Shown: positions 12,555 to 25,022 of the stretch, piece by piece
Position numbering within the stretch: position 1 is the first letter of the stretch
Layout: each line of letters starts with the position of its first letter
Assembly (NCBI RefSeq): GCF_020080835.1
Contig: NC_058162.1
Location: forward strand, 3,410,001-3,474,000
Length of the DNA: 64,000 nucleotides
Source of the DNA: Cotesia glomerata
Lineage: Eukaryota; Arthropoda; Insecta; Hymenoptera; Braconidae
Direction: 5' to 3'
Notes under the pieces: generated by a model
The model's input: the letters and a program-made list of their open reading frames with translations, nothing else
The model's database searches: none
What the model was told of the DNA's origin: nothing
Position numbers and translations under genes: made by a program

Positions 12555-12909
12555 TATTATTTGATCTTCCCATTTGACATGTTAATCAATAAAAATATTA
12601 ATGAAAATTTACTTCTATCTTTATATTTAATTTTTTGAAGCAAGAGAGAAATTTTCTCAAAACAAGAAAATTTACTTCTATCAAGAACTAAATTTTTTGG
12701 AGCAAGAGGCTGAATTTTCTCAAAACAACAAGATTTTCTTGACTTAAATAAATTTTCTTGGATCAAGATACGTATTTCTTAAAGCAAGAAAATTAATTTT
12801 GTTAGAATTAGTGAAATTTCTTGTGTCAAAAAAAAATTTTTTTTTTCGCTCGAGAAAATAATTAGGAAGAAAAATATTTTCTTGGCTTAAGTGAACTTTT
12901 TTTTCTGTG
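12555..12909 (-). mobile_element. Partial CAAGAAA-rich MITE, second copy
   Basis: Same block as 8885-9328, starting at ATTATTTGATCTTCCCATTT and ending TTTTTTTTCTGTG near 12909. Truncated at its other end relative to 35190-35883. The 69-codon frame inside (12557-12766) recurs at 35328-35537 only because the repeat recurs. Confidence 0.7.
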
Positions 12910-14394
12910 AACTGAACTATATTTTACAGTAACTGATCCAAGGATTAATAATTCCGATAAATATTACTTCTTCCTTTTTTTTTGTCTTTTATATCCGTAT
13001 AACCTCTTAAGTTGTTACTAAAAAATTCTAAATTCAAGTATTGAATTATTGATTAAAAAAAAAAGACTACAAATTCTCTGATACACTTAAAATTTCTCAA
13101 TCAAATCTCTCAAATATTAATTATTTAAAAATGAGTACAAAAAAAAACTAAAAAAATAATTTATACAGTAATTTTTTTTTCCAAGCCAGCAGACTAAGCT
13201 ATCGAATGAGCCCGACACTTTAAGCCAGACGAGGCTTTTCTATGGTTTCAACCAGCGTGTGTGTTCGGAGCGCTTGCACACGCATCAACCCCTACGTCGA
13301 ACGTGCTACGTAAAAAAATAAAAATAAAAACCTAGTATCTTTTTTTCTCTCTTTTTTGTTTCAACTCCCCTTATATTTTAGCGCACGCTTTGGGCGAGTA
13401 CAGACTCGACAAAAAATTTTTAATGCTCGAAAAGGAAAATTTTCTTTTATTCCCCACTCACATTTACATTTTTAAAAATATTAAAAATATTACAGCGATA
13501 ATGAGGTAGTGAGATGGATTTTTTTACCTTAGCGAATTAAATCATGCCGAATAAAATAATAATGTATTATAATATATTTCGGCTTGGGGGGTTAAATATT
13601 GGATAAAAAAAGGAAATAATAATTAAAGAAAAGTCGATAGGGGGAGGGAGAAAGCATAAGGCTCGAGAGGGTTTAAATCGAGAAAAAAGGATCCAAAGCA
13701 TAAACGCGAGCGATAGAGACCAAGTGGAATGAGAGAAAGTTTGAGAGAGAAGAATGGTCGTCGAGACCTCTCCAATTACCGTGCGGCTCTCTTCCACCTT
13801 CCACCCTCCACCGGCGACTGACGTCAGCGTTTCATTAATTTTAATTGAATATCCTTAATTTTCATGGGATTCCATTGCTGCACGGCCACCCACTAAGTAC
13901 AGTTACCACGGTGGAAACGAGGAGCTAAAAAACCCTTTTAAATTTATAATATTATTTTAAAGAACCTGGTATTAAAAGTTCATATCGCTCCAGATTTACA
14001 TGCTTCATGAATTTACATGTTTTTTTTTTAACATCAGACATATTAATATCAATATTGAATATTAATTATTAATTGCAATCATTATCTCACGGAGACAAGA
14101 AAATAATAACATTTTTTTTATACTCTACAATGTAACCAGCCATATTTTTTATTAAATTGTCGATAATATTGGGTAGAATCGGATTTATTACTATTTTTTT
14201 GCTAATAGAATAATTACTGTCTTACTGAACATGCTGTATTAAACAAAAATTAGTTTAATAGTTGATTAAACCAAAAATAAAATGACTTTTTAAAAAATAG
14301 AAGGTGAATTATTTAGAGTGTTTCCTTGTCTATTCATATTATCCTATCAGTGCAATATGGTTGTGATAGAGGTACTTTGAGACCTTAAAATTGC
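12910..14394. other. Unique sequence with GC-richer island 13180-13930
   Basis: The middle part (13180-13460 and 13600-13930) is distinctly less AT-rich than the rest. A 76-codon minus-strand frame at 13567-13797 has no recognisable domain. It could be regulatory or exonic host DNA, but nothing is diagnostic. Confidence 0.35.
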
Positions 14395-14457
14395 TTGACC
14401 TTGATGCGTAGGGATAAAGCACTACCTCAATCGCTTCGCGTTATGAGGCGTGCAATA
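14395..14457. repeat. Solo end of GCACGCC-type element
   Basis: Contains ATCGCTTCGCGTTATGAGG followed by CGTGCAATA, matching the right end of the element at 29221-29792. Only this terminus is present. It carries the GCGAAGC heptamer (14433-14439, complementary strand). Confidence 0.5.
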
Positions 14458-14472
14458 TATAAACCATATGGA

Positions 14473-14666
14473 CGAGCAACCTTGCAGTTACTATGTGACT
14501 TGTGAACTATAAATAAATGAAATTTTGATTTATTAAATAATGACTTTTGTTAAATTGCACTGTACTTTTTTAACTATTGACGTTTTTAAAGATATAAGCT
14601 CACCAAGATGTTACACTTATCAAGAGCTTTCATTTGAGTACCTACATGCATTTTGATATATTTTTC

Positions 14667-14744
<78 letters not shown>

Positions 14745-15435
14745 AATTGATGTGGGTACTCAAATGAAAGGTCTTGATGAGTGTAACATCGGGATGAGCT
14801 TATATCTTTAAAAATGTCAATAGTTTACAAGATAGAGGGTCGTTTCTTAATTATGTTAAAATGCACTGTACTTTCTTAACTATTGATATTTTTAAAGATA
14901 TAAGCTCATCTTGATATTATACTCATCAAGAGCTTTCATTTGAGTACCCACATGCATTTTGATATATTTTTCATATATACATATATATATAATATATATA
15001 AATATATGAAAAATTGATGTGGGTACTCAAATAAAAGGTCTTATTTAGATATTATGTACCTACACGGAAAAAACAAAACTCGAAAAATTACAGTATATAA
15101 TGCAACCTGGTGCTTCGTGATGAAAACTGGAAAAATTACAGTTTCAAATGTAATTATTACAGATTTTATAAGAATTACATTGTAGAATGTAATATTTACA
15201 TTGAAAGCTCTGAATATTAAATTAAAAAATTGAATTTAGAAAAATATTATTTCAAACTGTAATTTTTCTAGTTTTGATTACAACGGGACCGATTTTACAT
15301 TTTATACTGTAATTTTTCGAGTTTTTTTTTCCGTGTAGAGGTAGAGCATTTATGAATGCAGCCTAAATAATCATCATAAAGTGACTATTGATGAGAATTA
15401 TATGAAACCTTGAAACATCACAACTTTAAGTTGTG
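14473..15435 (-). mobile_element. Hel-A, copy 3 (interrupted, decayed 5' end)
   Basis: The minus-strand 3' end lies at 14473, with CTAG mutated to the equivalent of CTCG and the hairpin partly lost. Two palindromic modules follow; the first has a TA run of about 70 bp at its apex (14668-14740). The element is interrupted by a TA-flanked MITE at 15063-15335 and then resumes with GAATGCAGCCTAAATA and TGAAACCTTGAAA. It fades near 15435 without a TC terminus. Confidence 0.8.
15063..15335. mobile_element. TA-CACGG MITE nested in Hel-A copy 3
   Basis: A 273-bp element with TIRs CACGGAAAAAACAAAACTCG and its complement, each followed internally by AAAAATTACAGTATA. TA occurs on both sides (15061-15062 and 15336-15337). 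An inner ACTGTAATTTTTCTAGTTTT / AAAACTGGAAAAATTACAGT pair makes the element foldback in structure. It is non-coding. Confidence 0.8.
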
Positions 15436-16482
15436 GTTTAGGATTATAAAATTTGTTCTAAAAAGTGTAACTGGTGTTTTTGGCATCAAACATATTAATA
15501 TTAAATATTAATTATCAATAATAAAAACTACGACGTGATAAAAATTATATAAAAATAAAAATAAGAAAAGAATAATTAATGAAAAGTAATCCGTTAAAGG
15601 CGATAGGAGGCACATGTGTTGAAGCGACAAAATGAAAGCTCGATAAACCAAATACGGGATTGGGCGTGATTGGTATGCAGTAGGAGCAGAGAGCAAAGAG
15701 CAGAGAACCCAATACCCGCGATTATCCTGTTTATAAATCCTCCCTTACGTTTCGCGCTATCTGCGGATACGAGGAGTTTAATGTAATGGGACACGACCAT
15801 TAACTCTCCGATATACATCTTCCCTGGTTTGTATGCATCATCTATTCGGGATCAGTATCCTTCTCCTTCTACACTTCCGCTTCTCTTTCATCTTATTCTT
15901 CTCTCATTTTAGTTACTAAGAATAACTTTACTCTTTAGGATTAAAGATCCTTCAAAATGATGCATTTGCATCCGATGGAAATTTTACTTTTTAATTTCAT
16001 TTTTCACTTCATAATAATTATTTCCATTTAAACGAGAAACTTAGAGTCTTTACGTGACTGCCGAAAATATATATTTTTTAGGTATAGTTTTAAAATAAGT
16101 TTAAAAATAATATTTTTACGATAAGACAAAAATTGCCAATGATTGGTTGGAAAATTTTTCGAATAAAAAATTAATAAAATCAACAAACTATTCAAAACTT
16201 CTCCAAAAATTTAACATAAAAAATTGACTATCATACCAAAAAATATAAAAGTTTTGAAAAAACACTTATTAAGATCAAGAAAAAAATTTTAAATTTTTAT
16301 TTTCTAACTTTTTGCTTTAAAAATTAAAAAAAAAACTTGGAATTTAAATTTCAAAATTAAAAAAAAAATTTAATAAAACAACTTTTTTTTTTATTCTTCC
16401 TACAGATTTATACATTATAATTATATGAATTTTCAAGTTGATTGAAAAAAAGAAAAATTTTTTTATAGGTTTTTTAAAAATC
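15436..16482. other. Unique AT-rich sequence
   Basis: GC-richer between about 15590 and 15900. Two overlapping minus-strand frames (62 and 74 codons) are mutually exclusive shadows without domains. Confidence 0.35.
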
Positions 16483-16560
16483 AGTAACGCGATACGAAAC
16501 CTTGAAAAGGCACAAATTCAGATCAATACCTTCCTAGTTATACTGAACTAAAAAAAAATT
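16483..16560 (-). repeat. Hel-A relic fragment
   Basis: GAAACCTTGAAAAGGCACAA, followed by CAGATCAATACCTTCCTAGT, matches the 5'-proximal region of Hel-A (as at 26155-26215). Neither terminus is present. Confidence 0.5.
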
Positions 16561-17517
16561 GTTCTTAGTCTCTTAATTAAGTAAGTGAGACTTAAAAAAT
16601 TGTGAGTTGAAGTTGAGGCGGTGAAAAAGTGAAGAGGGTGACTGATACTGAAAACCGATGACAATTCGGTGAAGCAAAATGTCGAGATAACTTACACGAA
16701 GAGGTACTGTCGATGTATTGCAAATGATACGAATACAAGCACAAATACGGATGAACATAAACAATCGAAGAGAGTAGAGAGTGTGGAGTGGAGAATGTGT
16801 AGTGGGAAGTATAAACCACTTGTGCAGCGTAGACAGCACCGAGAATATTGCCTGGTGTACATGATGTCGGGGTAAACAACTTCATCCACCGAATGGAATC
16901 GACGGGTGTAGTATGTTATGCTCCCGTATATCATCCTGCACAGTGAATAGTGTGTAGTCGTAGTCGGGGTCTTCGTAAAGTTAAACACCAGCAAAACTAC
17001 TAAATGAACACGGAGCAAATAATATACTTGCTACTTCTGACTACCTACCATACGATTTACGAATTACTAATATTACGAATGGAACCGCTTCTAGAGCTCC
17101 TAGTTTCATTATGCAATCCATTATTGCTCAGCTAGAGATAAGTATGTGTAACATATGGGCTTTGCATTTAATATCCATTAACAAACATATTTTATCTTTC
17201 ATTTTATTTAACTGTTATTACTTAATCGTTTGTTAAGTCTATCATCAAAAAAAAAATCTTCAACTATAAAATATTTATTATTAATATAATAATCATTTAT
17301 TAATACTTTTACACCATAAATATTTTGCATAAAATCATCTCAGTATACAAAGTTTTTGACTAATTTTATCAAATACAACACATGGTTAATTTTAAACAAA
17401 AATAAAATTAATTAAATTGATATAAATTTTTAAAAAACAATATGAAACTTTTCAAAATTATTTTCTTCTTTCAAGCTTATTCTTCTTTCACAATAAAATA
17501 AATATTATTAAAAACTA
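16561..17517. other. GC-richer unique island 16600-17130
   Basis: Four overlapping frames of 68-108 codons run on both strands between 16573 and 17018. Multi-frame openness without motifs argues for composition rather than a gene. The sequence is unique within the window. Confidence 0.35.
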
Positions 17518-17738
17518 CACAGAAAAAAAAATGAACTTGAATCAAGAGAAAAATTTTTGAACCAAGAAAATAATTTTGAGGAGTTTAATTGTCTTGAATC
17601 AAGACGGAAAATTCTTGAATCAAGTGAAATTTACTTAAACCAAGAAAAATTTCTTAGTCTATGAATTTTTCTACTCAAATCAAGAAGATTAAGTTTTTCA
17701 AAATTATTTACTTGATTCAAGTAAATTTTTTTTCTGTG
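17518..17738. mobile_element. 221-bp TA-CACAG MITE
   Basis: The left end CACAGAAAAAAAAATGAAC and right end TTTTTTTTCTGTG are inverted, with inner AACTTGAATCAAG and CTTGATTCAAGT also inverted. TA precedes the left end. Rich in CAAGAAAA words, like the longer member at 35190-35883. Confidence 0.72.
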
Positions 17739-17832
17739 CAAGCAATACTTCAACTATTTCAAAGAATAGGTGTTTAAAAATTAAAATTTTTATCAAACCA
17801 TTTTTAACAAATACTCAATATTACACACCTTA

Positions 17833-18055
17833 GGGTAGAAGTACCAGTTTTGGCCATATCTTTAACCCATTTTTGGCCACATGATATTTTAGTGACTTTT
17901 TAAAAAATGTAAATAGAATTCTTATAGAATTTATGAATTAGTACATTTATACGAATTAAATTCATAAAGTCTTGCATTTATAGAAATATTTATACAATAA
18001 TTTGAAAATAAAGTGGCCAAAAAAGATAAATTGGCCACAAACGGTATTTTTACCC
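17833..18055. mobile_element. 223-bp TA-GGGTA MITE
   Basis: TIRs GGGTAGAAGTACC and GGTATTTTTACCC, each followed internally by TTTTGGCCA / TGGCCACAAA, and exact TA on both sides. A related element with GGGTAAAAGACCCC ends lies at 37704-37935. Non-coding. Confidence 0.75.
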
Positions 18056-18160
18056 TATTACGCGAATATATTTGAGGTAATGTTCTACTTTCAATATGGG
18101 AAGGCTAAACAATTTTGTGATCTTAATACGATCTATTTTTTTTTCTTAAAAATCAAATTT

Positions 18161-18200
18161 GCGTTATGAGGCGTGTACTTTAAGATTTTCCAAATTTTAT
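18161..18200. repeat. Solo end of GCACGCC-type element
   Basis: GCGTTATGAGGCGTGTACTT, followed by TAAGATTTTCCAAATTT, matches the terminus at 57525-57557. No partner end is nearby. Confidence 0.45.
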
Positions 18201-18245
18201 CCATTTATTTAGGTTGAAATGTCGATTTTTTTAGTTTATTTATTA

Positions 18246-18547
18246 CACAGTAAAAAATATAGTGTATAATCAACACAATTTTTGTGTTGAATACGGTCCA
18301 CACAAAATTAGTGTTAAAATTCAACACACTTTGTGTTAAAACTAGGAATTCAAATTGCGCGCTTTAATCTTAACCAATGAGGAATCAGTAACCATTTTTT
18401 TGATTTTTTCGTTTAATATTCGAGATTTTCGCTACTAAATTAACTTCAGTTCAATCATCAATTTTATACTATAGAATAACACAAACTTTGTGTTAAAATA
18501 ATACTAATTTTATGTGAACCGTATTCAACACAATATTTTTTACTATG
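18246..18547. mobile_element. 302-bp TA-CACAGT foldback MITE
   Basis: The left arm begins CACAGTAAAAAATATAGTG and the right arm ends with the complement of CATAGTAAAAAATATTG; TA borders both. Inverted blocks continue inside (GAATACGGTCCACACAAAAT / ATTTTATGTGAACCGTATTC). The centre has GCGCGCTTTAATCTTAACCA, resembling a segment at 51995-52025 inside Hel-A copy 8. Confidence 0.75.
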
Positions 18548-19739
18548 TACAATAAATCACGAAAGATTTAAATCACCATTTGAAATACAGCTCCTCTTGA
18601 AACATTTATGAACCTATAAAAAAATATTTGTCGATAGTTATCGTGTTTTTTGTAGGGTAAATTATTAATTGACATCACTGGTTGTTTTTCGATACAACTT
18701 TGTCTCCAGAATTGATTTATTAATTTCTTGAATGCAAATTATGCTAGGGATAATCACGGATAAATTATTTACATGTTTGTATAATCTGTCTATTTTTGCG
18801 AACTGACGAATTTTTGTGTGAAAAGTTCCAGGTAAAATTTTAAGTCGACAATATTTTTACTATTGCTAATGGACACATTAGTGTATGAATAAATGAACAT
18901 GTATGTATAGATGATGTAAAGCGAGTAGATGGTTACCGATTGCGATAGTTAGTGAATAGGACTTGCAGAAGAGCCGAAATAATGGAGACTGAGAAGTAGT
19001 AGAACCCTCTCACTGTATAATACAACTGGTGATACTGCAACTTTCGTGTTCGCTATGTTAGCCAGTTATGAGGACTAAGGAGTTGAAAAGAGGTCCACTG
19101 GATACAGAAAGACGGAAAGAGCAGGGGAAAGTGTAAGTTTGCTATACACGATTCTGAAAATGGAATGAGAAATGAAGACGAGGAGAGTTTAGCTGAGACA
19201 GTGTGGGTGTGAGCATGACTCTCTTGATATATGTATCAAAAACCTGTATAAGGTAAGAGTGATGGAGAAAACTTGGAAACGCAAGTTGAGTCTGGCCCGG
19301 AAGAAGTCCGTCTCAGTGTTCGGATGCTTCGGCTGTTCGCTGTTGGCTGTTCGCTGTGGGGCGTAATATTGATCATGAAGATGGGGTGTCTGTACTCGGT
19401 TTCTCTCTTCTCTTCTATCTTCTTCTGCTCTGTGCTGGGTGACTACACTCCTGGCCCCTAAATCCCCTGGCCTACCCGCGGAATACCATACAACTTACAA
19501 GTCGAGGCTACATGAAACGAAACCGAGTCTTCAGTGAGTAACCAAAGAGTTTCACGATTTGTGGTTAAAAAAAATTCCGCTTTTTGATTTTTGCATCATC
19601 TAAATTAATTTAGAATAGGAATTTATTCATAGAAGATCAAGAAGAAGATCAAGACATCAGATGATCGGAAAGATTAGCAGAAAAATATAATAACGTCATG
19701 TTCAAAATGCCACTTTTTACTACAAAATCACACGAGCAT
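18548..19739. other. Unique sequence, GC-richer 18890-19510
   Basis: A less AT-rich island containing a 62-codon frame (19273-19461) with no domain. No splice-site or coding pattern strong enough to call a gene. Confidence 0.35.
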
Positions 19740-20175
19740 TAATTTGTTGTATCTTGTCTACTATATAGAAATTAAGCTAAATTATAATCAATTATTTAGA
19801 TCAAAATTAGAATTTTTGCCTATTACATTAAGGAGAGGCGACGTCAGAAATGACTATCTGCGTTTGCCGAGAAGTAATTCTGCTATCTATGAAAATTCTT
19901 TCCTAATTCATGGTATAAAAATTTGGAATTCACTACCGGCAGATATTACAGAAATTGACACCTTTGAAAATTTTAAACAAGCTTGTTTTAATTTCTTTTT
20001 GCAATCAATATAATCACCATTGGTCTTATAATTTAACATGATAGTTATTAATTAATGTCGATCTTTAAATTATATTACAAACACTGTATCAAATATATAC
20101 TTGTAAACAATTAACTTTATGTATTGTTGATGGTCCTGAAGGAGCTTAGAACTCCAGAATTAAATAAAATTTATT
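19740..20175 (+). mobile_element. 3' end of a second non-LTR retrotransposon
   Basis: Holds the C-terminal polymerase remnant (19744-20013), a roughly 150-bp AT-rich 3' UTR, a small hairpin GGAGCTTAGAACTCC (20140-20154) and an AATTAAATAAAATTTATT tail. It is 5' truncated. A TAAT-rich tail at 20790-20821 could be the original 3' end, with the foldbacks at 20175-20624 inserted between; that is inference. Confidence 0.65.
19744..20013 (+). pseudogene. LINE polymerase C-terminal fragment (89 codons)
   Basis: The frame includes LRRGDVRNDYLRLPRSNSAI, then YENSFLIHGIKIWNSLPADI, then TFENFKQACFNFFL. The R.....LP......SF...g...WNSLP..i....t...FK....... order is the standard C-terminal tail of I/Jockey/R1-like LINE ORF2 proteins, downstream of the reverse-transcriptase domain. 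A stop (TAA at about 19739) lies just upstream in the same frame and no RT catalytic motifs precede it, so this is a 5'-truncated dead copy and not a gene. It differs in sequence from the remnant at 7536-7890, so two different elements are represented. Exact clade not determinable. Confidence 0.75.
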
Positions 20176-20257
20176 TTCTCTCCTCCGGGCGGAAAGCGTC
20201 AACTTTCGTCCCGCTGCGCTAAACGAAAATTCCGCTCTCCGCCTCGGTCGAGGAGAA
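20175..20257. repeat. GC-rich foldback hairpin 1
   Basis: TTTCTC...CTCCGGGCGGAAAGCG at the left pairs with GCTCTCCGCCTCGG...GAGGAGAAA at the right, and inner ACTTTCGT pairs with ACGAAAAT. It sits immediately after the LINE tail and is much GC-richer than its surroundings. Confidence 0.6.
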
Positions 20258-20397
20258 AAATAGTATACACACCACGGGCAGTAAATAAGAAAGCCTCAGA
20301 TCACATGTTTATTGACCTCGGCTTCGCCTCGGACAACAATTACATGTGATCTGAGACATTTCTTATTTTACTGCCCTAGATGTGTAATATACTATTT
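20258..20397. repeat. Foldback hairpin 2 with GCTTCGCC tip
   Basis: AAATAGTATA...GGGCAGTAAATAAGAAA pairs with TTTCTTATTTTACTGCCC...TATACTATTT. Inside this, CTCAGATCACATGT pairs with ACATGTGATCTGAG. The apex has CCTCGGCTTCGCCTCGG. Total about 140 bp. It could be a tiny foldback MITE; no target duplication is identified. Confidence 0.7.
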
Positions 20398-20403
20398 CGT
20401 AAT

Positions 20404-20624
20404 TGTGTAGAGTGTAAAAATTTGTGTGTAGAATATTACACTCTAATGTGTAGAATTTAACATTCTCATGTGTTGATTTAACACACTAGAATGTGAAATT
20501 CTTAAATCAACACATGAGAATGTTAAATTCTACACACTAGAATGAGAAAGTACTAGAACGAGAGTATAATATTCTACACACAAATTTTTACACTCTACAC
20601 AATGACGAAAAATTTTTTACTGTG
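20404..20624. mobile_element. Palindromic GTGTAGAGTG element
   Basis: Left arm GTGTAGAGTGTAAAAATTTG and right arm CAAATTTTTACACTCTACAC are exact complements. Inner pairs (TAACATTCTCATGTGTTGA and its complement) extend the palindrome to about 200 bp. The right terminus TTTTTTACTGTG is followed by TA, as in the 18246-18547 family. The left terminus is eroded. Confidence 0.7.
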
Positions 20625-22554
20625 TATGTCACTAAACTATTATGCTAACTAGTCTAAATTCATCCTATTATCATCATTAAGTCAAATTATTATTGTGATA
20701 AAATGTATATTGTTTGTATCATGGAAATATTTGCTATAACCATCCGTGTACTTTTACTTATATTTATATTTAAATGTTTATAACTTTGAAATTTAAATTA
20801 AATAAATAATAATAATAATAAATTTGAAAATTTTTTTTGCGAATTTAAAAGCGTATTAAATTATTGAATTTTTGGTTTTCTATTCAAATTCTGAACAAAT
20901 AGTATGTTAGTATTTGTTTAGAATACAACATATTGCGATTAGTTAACAAACAGCTATTTGATTAGTGTTGAATTTAATGCAATTGGCAGGGTGTGAAGTA
21001 TATGGTGGGGAGGGCTGGCGCTAACTACCACTTTTACGTGTAAATCTTATGGGAAGAGCATGATTTAACGCTAATGGCGACCACTGGAACTAAATTACTC
21101 CGTTTGATTTAACATAGGAAAAGCATGAAAAATGAGGGCAGCACCATCGTGCATCTGGCCAATAATTAGAGAAATAGCCGTAGGAGGTATCAGCTTTAGT
21201 TTACACCTTATTTACAAATAAACATATCAGCTCTGATAACCTCGGGCGTTGCTTATTGCTGGCGGATTATGTTACAATAAATATTTAATCTACTAATGCT
21301 ATACGGAATCAGTTGCTGTAATTTTGAAGCTAATAAAAAAAAAAATCCGATCTCGATATGTCAATTTTTTTGGGAGTTATCGTAACTACGTATAAAAAAA
21401 AAAGCTACATACAGATAGCAACATAAAATCATTTTTTAAAAAACCTAAGGTGAATTATTTAGAGTGTTTTTGTGATATATGCCTACTCATAGTATTCTAT
21501 AAGTTTAATATAATTGTATTAGAGACATTTTAAGACTGAAATATTTTAAGTAAAAACGTTAATTAAAGTGTCCTACGCAAAAATAATTTACATTGATTTG
21601 AAATATGATAAAAAAATTAAAATATTGAAATTATAATGGAGGCTTTTACTTTATCTTTTAAAAAAGTATGAAGATTTTATACAAAACTTTGAATGTATAA
21701 AAATATGAAGAAATTATTATTATTACTTTTTCTTATCCAAAATGCATCATCTAAGGTTCTAAATCTCAGAAATAGTAGGATAAATGATAATAAATAGAAG
21801 AAAAAGGAAAAGAGGAAAAGTAAAGTGTGGTTGTGTAAAAGTATGAAGCGAAAGATGCCCGACGGGAAAATGATTACCGGAAGCATTTCATTCAGCTCCG
21901 GGCGTTAAAACATAATGTTGGGTAATGGACGTACCAATTGCCCCTCGTCGTAGCTGCTGACGAGGACGTTAAATTGCCCGACAACTTATTTTCACGGTGT
22001 CGTACTTTAATTTACTGCCGATATAGACTAGACCTCCATTCCTGTCCCTGTTATTATTTTATTTATTTCCTGTTGCCATAAATCTCGTGCACTTATACCA
22101 CAGATACTTTACACTGCCGTTATTTTCCTTAATTGTATACAGAAATTTAATATAACATTTTACCCGATTAATTTTTATCAATAAAAAAATGGATTTTGAA
22201 ACTGTTTGTTCATTTTATTCAACTGAATATTATTTTTTTGTTTTTATAACTGTTACCGTTACTGTTTATGTTTGGTTAACAACAACACAGCGATTTAATT
22301 TGTCGGATTAAACAATGTACAATCCTCCGGTATTTTATTAAGCGTCTATTATTTTGAATATTCACTGTGAGCGCAAGCTCCTTTCTACATCGGAAACTCA
22401 AATATTATACGCAGAACACTTCGAAAATAATGTTGTAGCAATGCAAGCATTACCGAGTCAAGATGAATCTTGAGCAAATATTTGGCTCAAATTTTCACAA
22501 AATATAACTAATTCCTTTCTACTTAATATCTTCATTAATTTAAATAATAGACAA
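20625..22554. other. Unique AT-rich sequence with AAT tail at 20803-20821
   Basis: Begins with a TAAATAATAATAATAATAAA stretch that may be a LINE tail. Short GC-richer patches occur at about 20990-21260 and 21880-22100. No gene recognised; the 69-codon frame at 21677-21886 is phenylalanine-rich and low-complexity. Confidence 0.35.
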
Positions 22555-22751
22555 CTAGCAACCTTGCAGTCACTATGTGACTACCTTGAATTGTGAACTA
22601 TAAATAAGTAAAATTTTGCTTTATTAAATAATAATTTTTGTTAAATTGCACTGTACTTTCTTAAATATTGACATTTTTAAAGATATAAGCTCATCCCGAT
22701 ATTACACTCAAGAGCTTTCATTTGAGTACCCACATGCATTTTGATATATTC

Positions 22752-22815
<64 letters not shown>

Positions 22816-23383
22816 AATATATGAAAAATTGATGTGGGTACTCAAATGAAAGGTCTCAATGAGTTTAAGTCGGGGTGAGCTTATATCTTTAAAAATATCA
22901 ATAATTCACAAGATACAAGGTCGTTTCTCAATTATGTTAAATTGATCTGTACTTTTTTAACTATTGACCTTTGTAAAGATATAAGCTCATTCCGATGTTA
23001 CACTCATCAAGAGCTTTCATTTGAGTACCCACATGCATGTTTGATATATTTCTCATGTATATAAATATATGAAAAATTGATGTGGGTACTCAAATCAAAG
23101 GTCTTGATGAGTGTAACATCAGAACGAGCTTATATCTATAAAAATGTCAATAGTTCACAAGATACAAGGTCAGTTCTTAATATCTAGAGATAGAGCATTT
23201 TCGAATGCAGCCTAAATACTTATCATTATAAGTTGACTATTGGTGAGAATAATATGAAACCATTAAAAAGGCACAGCTCCAAGTCAAGACTTTTTCAACG
23301 ATACCAAATTTAACCCTAAAAACCCATTTTATCATATAAATACACTATCCACAAAATTTTGCTTATTCCCTTGATAACATAGA
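22555..23383 (-). mobile_element. Hel-A, copy 4
   Basis: Minus-strand 3' end CTAG at 22555-22558 with the hairpin CAGTCACTATGTGACTACC and a T-side flank. Two palindromic modules follow, the first with a TA run at 22757-22812. The 5' end TCTATGTTATCAAGGG lies at 23383. Confidence 0.86.
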
Positions 23384-25022
23384 CAATTCAAATTCATCTA
23401 TATTGACAAATTAAGAAACATTTTTTTTATATCTGATTTAAAAAATTTATACCAACAGAGTGCGTTTCAATAATATTTACGTCATTCTACAAAAATTCTT
23501 AGAAAAATTATTACGAATATATTCTAACGTAAAGTTAAAAAATTTTTTTATTAAAAAACCCAAATTTAAACTTAGGTCCTCGAAATGGGTGATTGACAAT
23601 TAGCCCATAATAATTCATAATAAATTTCACGACTACCAACAGACCTTACATAACTGTTTCTAGAAGCATTCTATGAGAATGAGAGCCCCTGGAGGTCCCG
23701 CGCGAGGATATTTATATTTGTACAAGTAGTAATATCGGACTCCGGTCAGACAGAGCGAGTCTCTTAGTTGTGTTGAGTATTGTCGTATAGGCTATATAGA
23801 GTATAGAGCAGACCACCGATAGTCTGCTCGCGATTTCAACCCCATTCTATATTCTGTAGTCAGTATTCCATTCCATTCCATTCGTGCTCTGTATCCCAGT
23901 ATCGCTCTGTTCATTTTGATTCCCAGTGCCCAATACTATTACAATCGCCTTTACTAATTCCACATACATACACACGACATGTACATACACACGACATACT
24001 GTTACAACAATATACTCCCTCTTAGTGGTGACTGTACTGAACTACAGTTCAGTAGGAAGAGTGACTGTACGTCTGGCTCTTGAATCTGCAGGCTATTGTC
24101 ACACTCCCCCGGTTGAAGTTCTCATCGTCCTCAACTCAACGTGGAGTTGCTTCTCAGTCTCGGTCCCCTTGCCTTTCTTCATTCATGCTCCCACTTTTTC
24201 ATCCTCTATCTGCTTATCTGTCTTGAAAAAATAAAATTTTCATTTTTTTTCGCGGTATCGACCGCGAATTGGCCCCTGACAATTTTAGATTTATTTTAAT
24301 AAATTGGCTTATTGAATTCTGAATATTTAATAGTTTTTAGTTTGAGTCCTAGCGGATGATAGAGGTATCGTTGATCTCTGATGGAAAGAGAATGAAACGA
24401 TAAGATGAGATGAGATAAGATAAAAATAAAAGGAAGAGGCACTTGGGAAGAGAAGATGGTTTAGGATCGGAGAATCACGTCTCGGAAATTATTGGATCAC
24501 TTTCCCGAGATAGATTCGGTTTACCATCACATCGTGCTCGTGGGAATCGCCAGATTCAACTGAGTGCCAGGTTCATGCAATAAAGATTTATTTAGCGAGT
24601 GAATAACGTACTCACTTTACGGTGTATCCCTTTCCCGAGTAACCAGAGTTTAGACTAAAAATACTTAAAATACTTCTGCTATTCTCTCAACCAACGATCA
24701 CCGATCACCCATCGCCGACACTAGACACTATATTATTCTATCATTCAAGGAGCGCACTCTACTAAGCGCGTCACTCAACTAAAACTAACAGTCGCTGATA
24801 TTTAGCGTCTTTTCTGTCTGACAGAAATCTTTTTTATAAAAACTTGACACTCTCGAGGAAAAATGTTTTGATATCAAGTAATGGTGATGTCAAGCTATAT
24901 AAGATCAAAAAAACAATTTATTGTAATTTTTCAACTTTTTTTTTAGGAAATTGTAAGTTAATTAATATGTTTTATAAAAAACAATGGCTTAATAGATGAT
25001 TAAACTGAAAATTAATGTCAAA
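23384..25022. other. Unique sequence with GC-richer 23640-24800
   Basis: Contains an ATTCC run of about four units (23865-23883) and a direct repeat of ACATACACACGACAT (23957-23999). The 102-codon frame at 23926-24234 runs through these repeats and carries no domain. One of the longest less-AT-rich stretches here, so a host exon or regulatory region is possible but unproven. Confidence 0.35.

Noticed and set aside
12557..12766. 69-codon frame shared with 35328-35537
   Set aside because: Conserved only because it lies in two copies of the CAAGAAA-rich MITE; residues are low-complexity.
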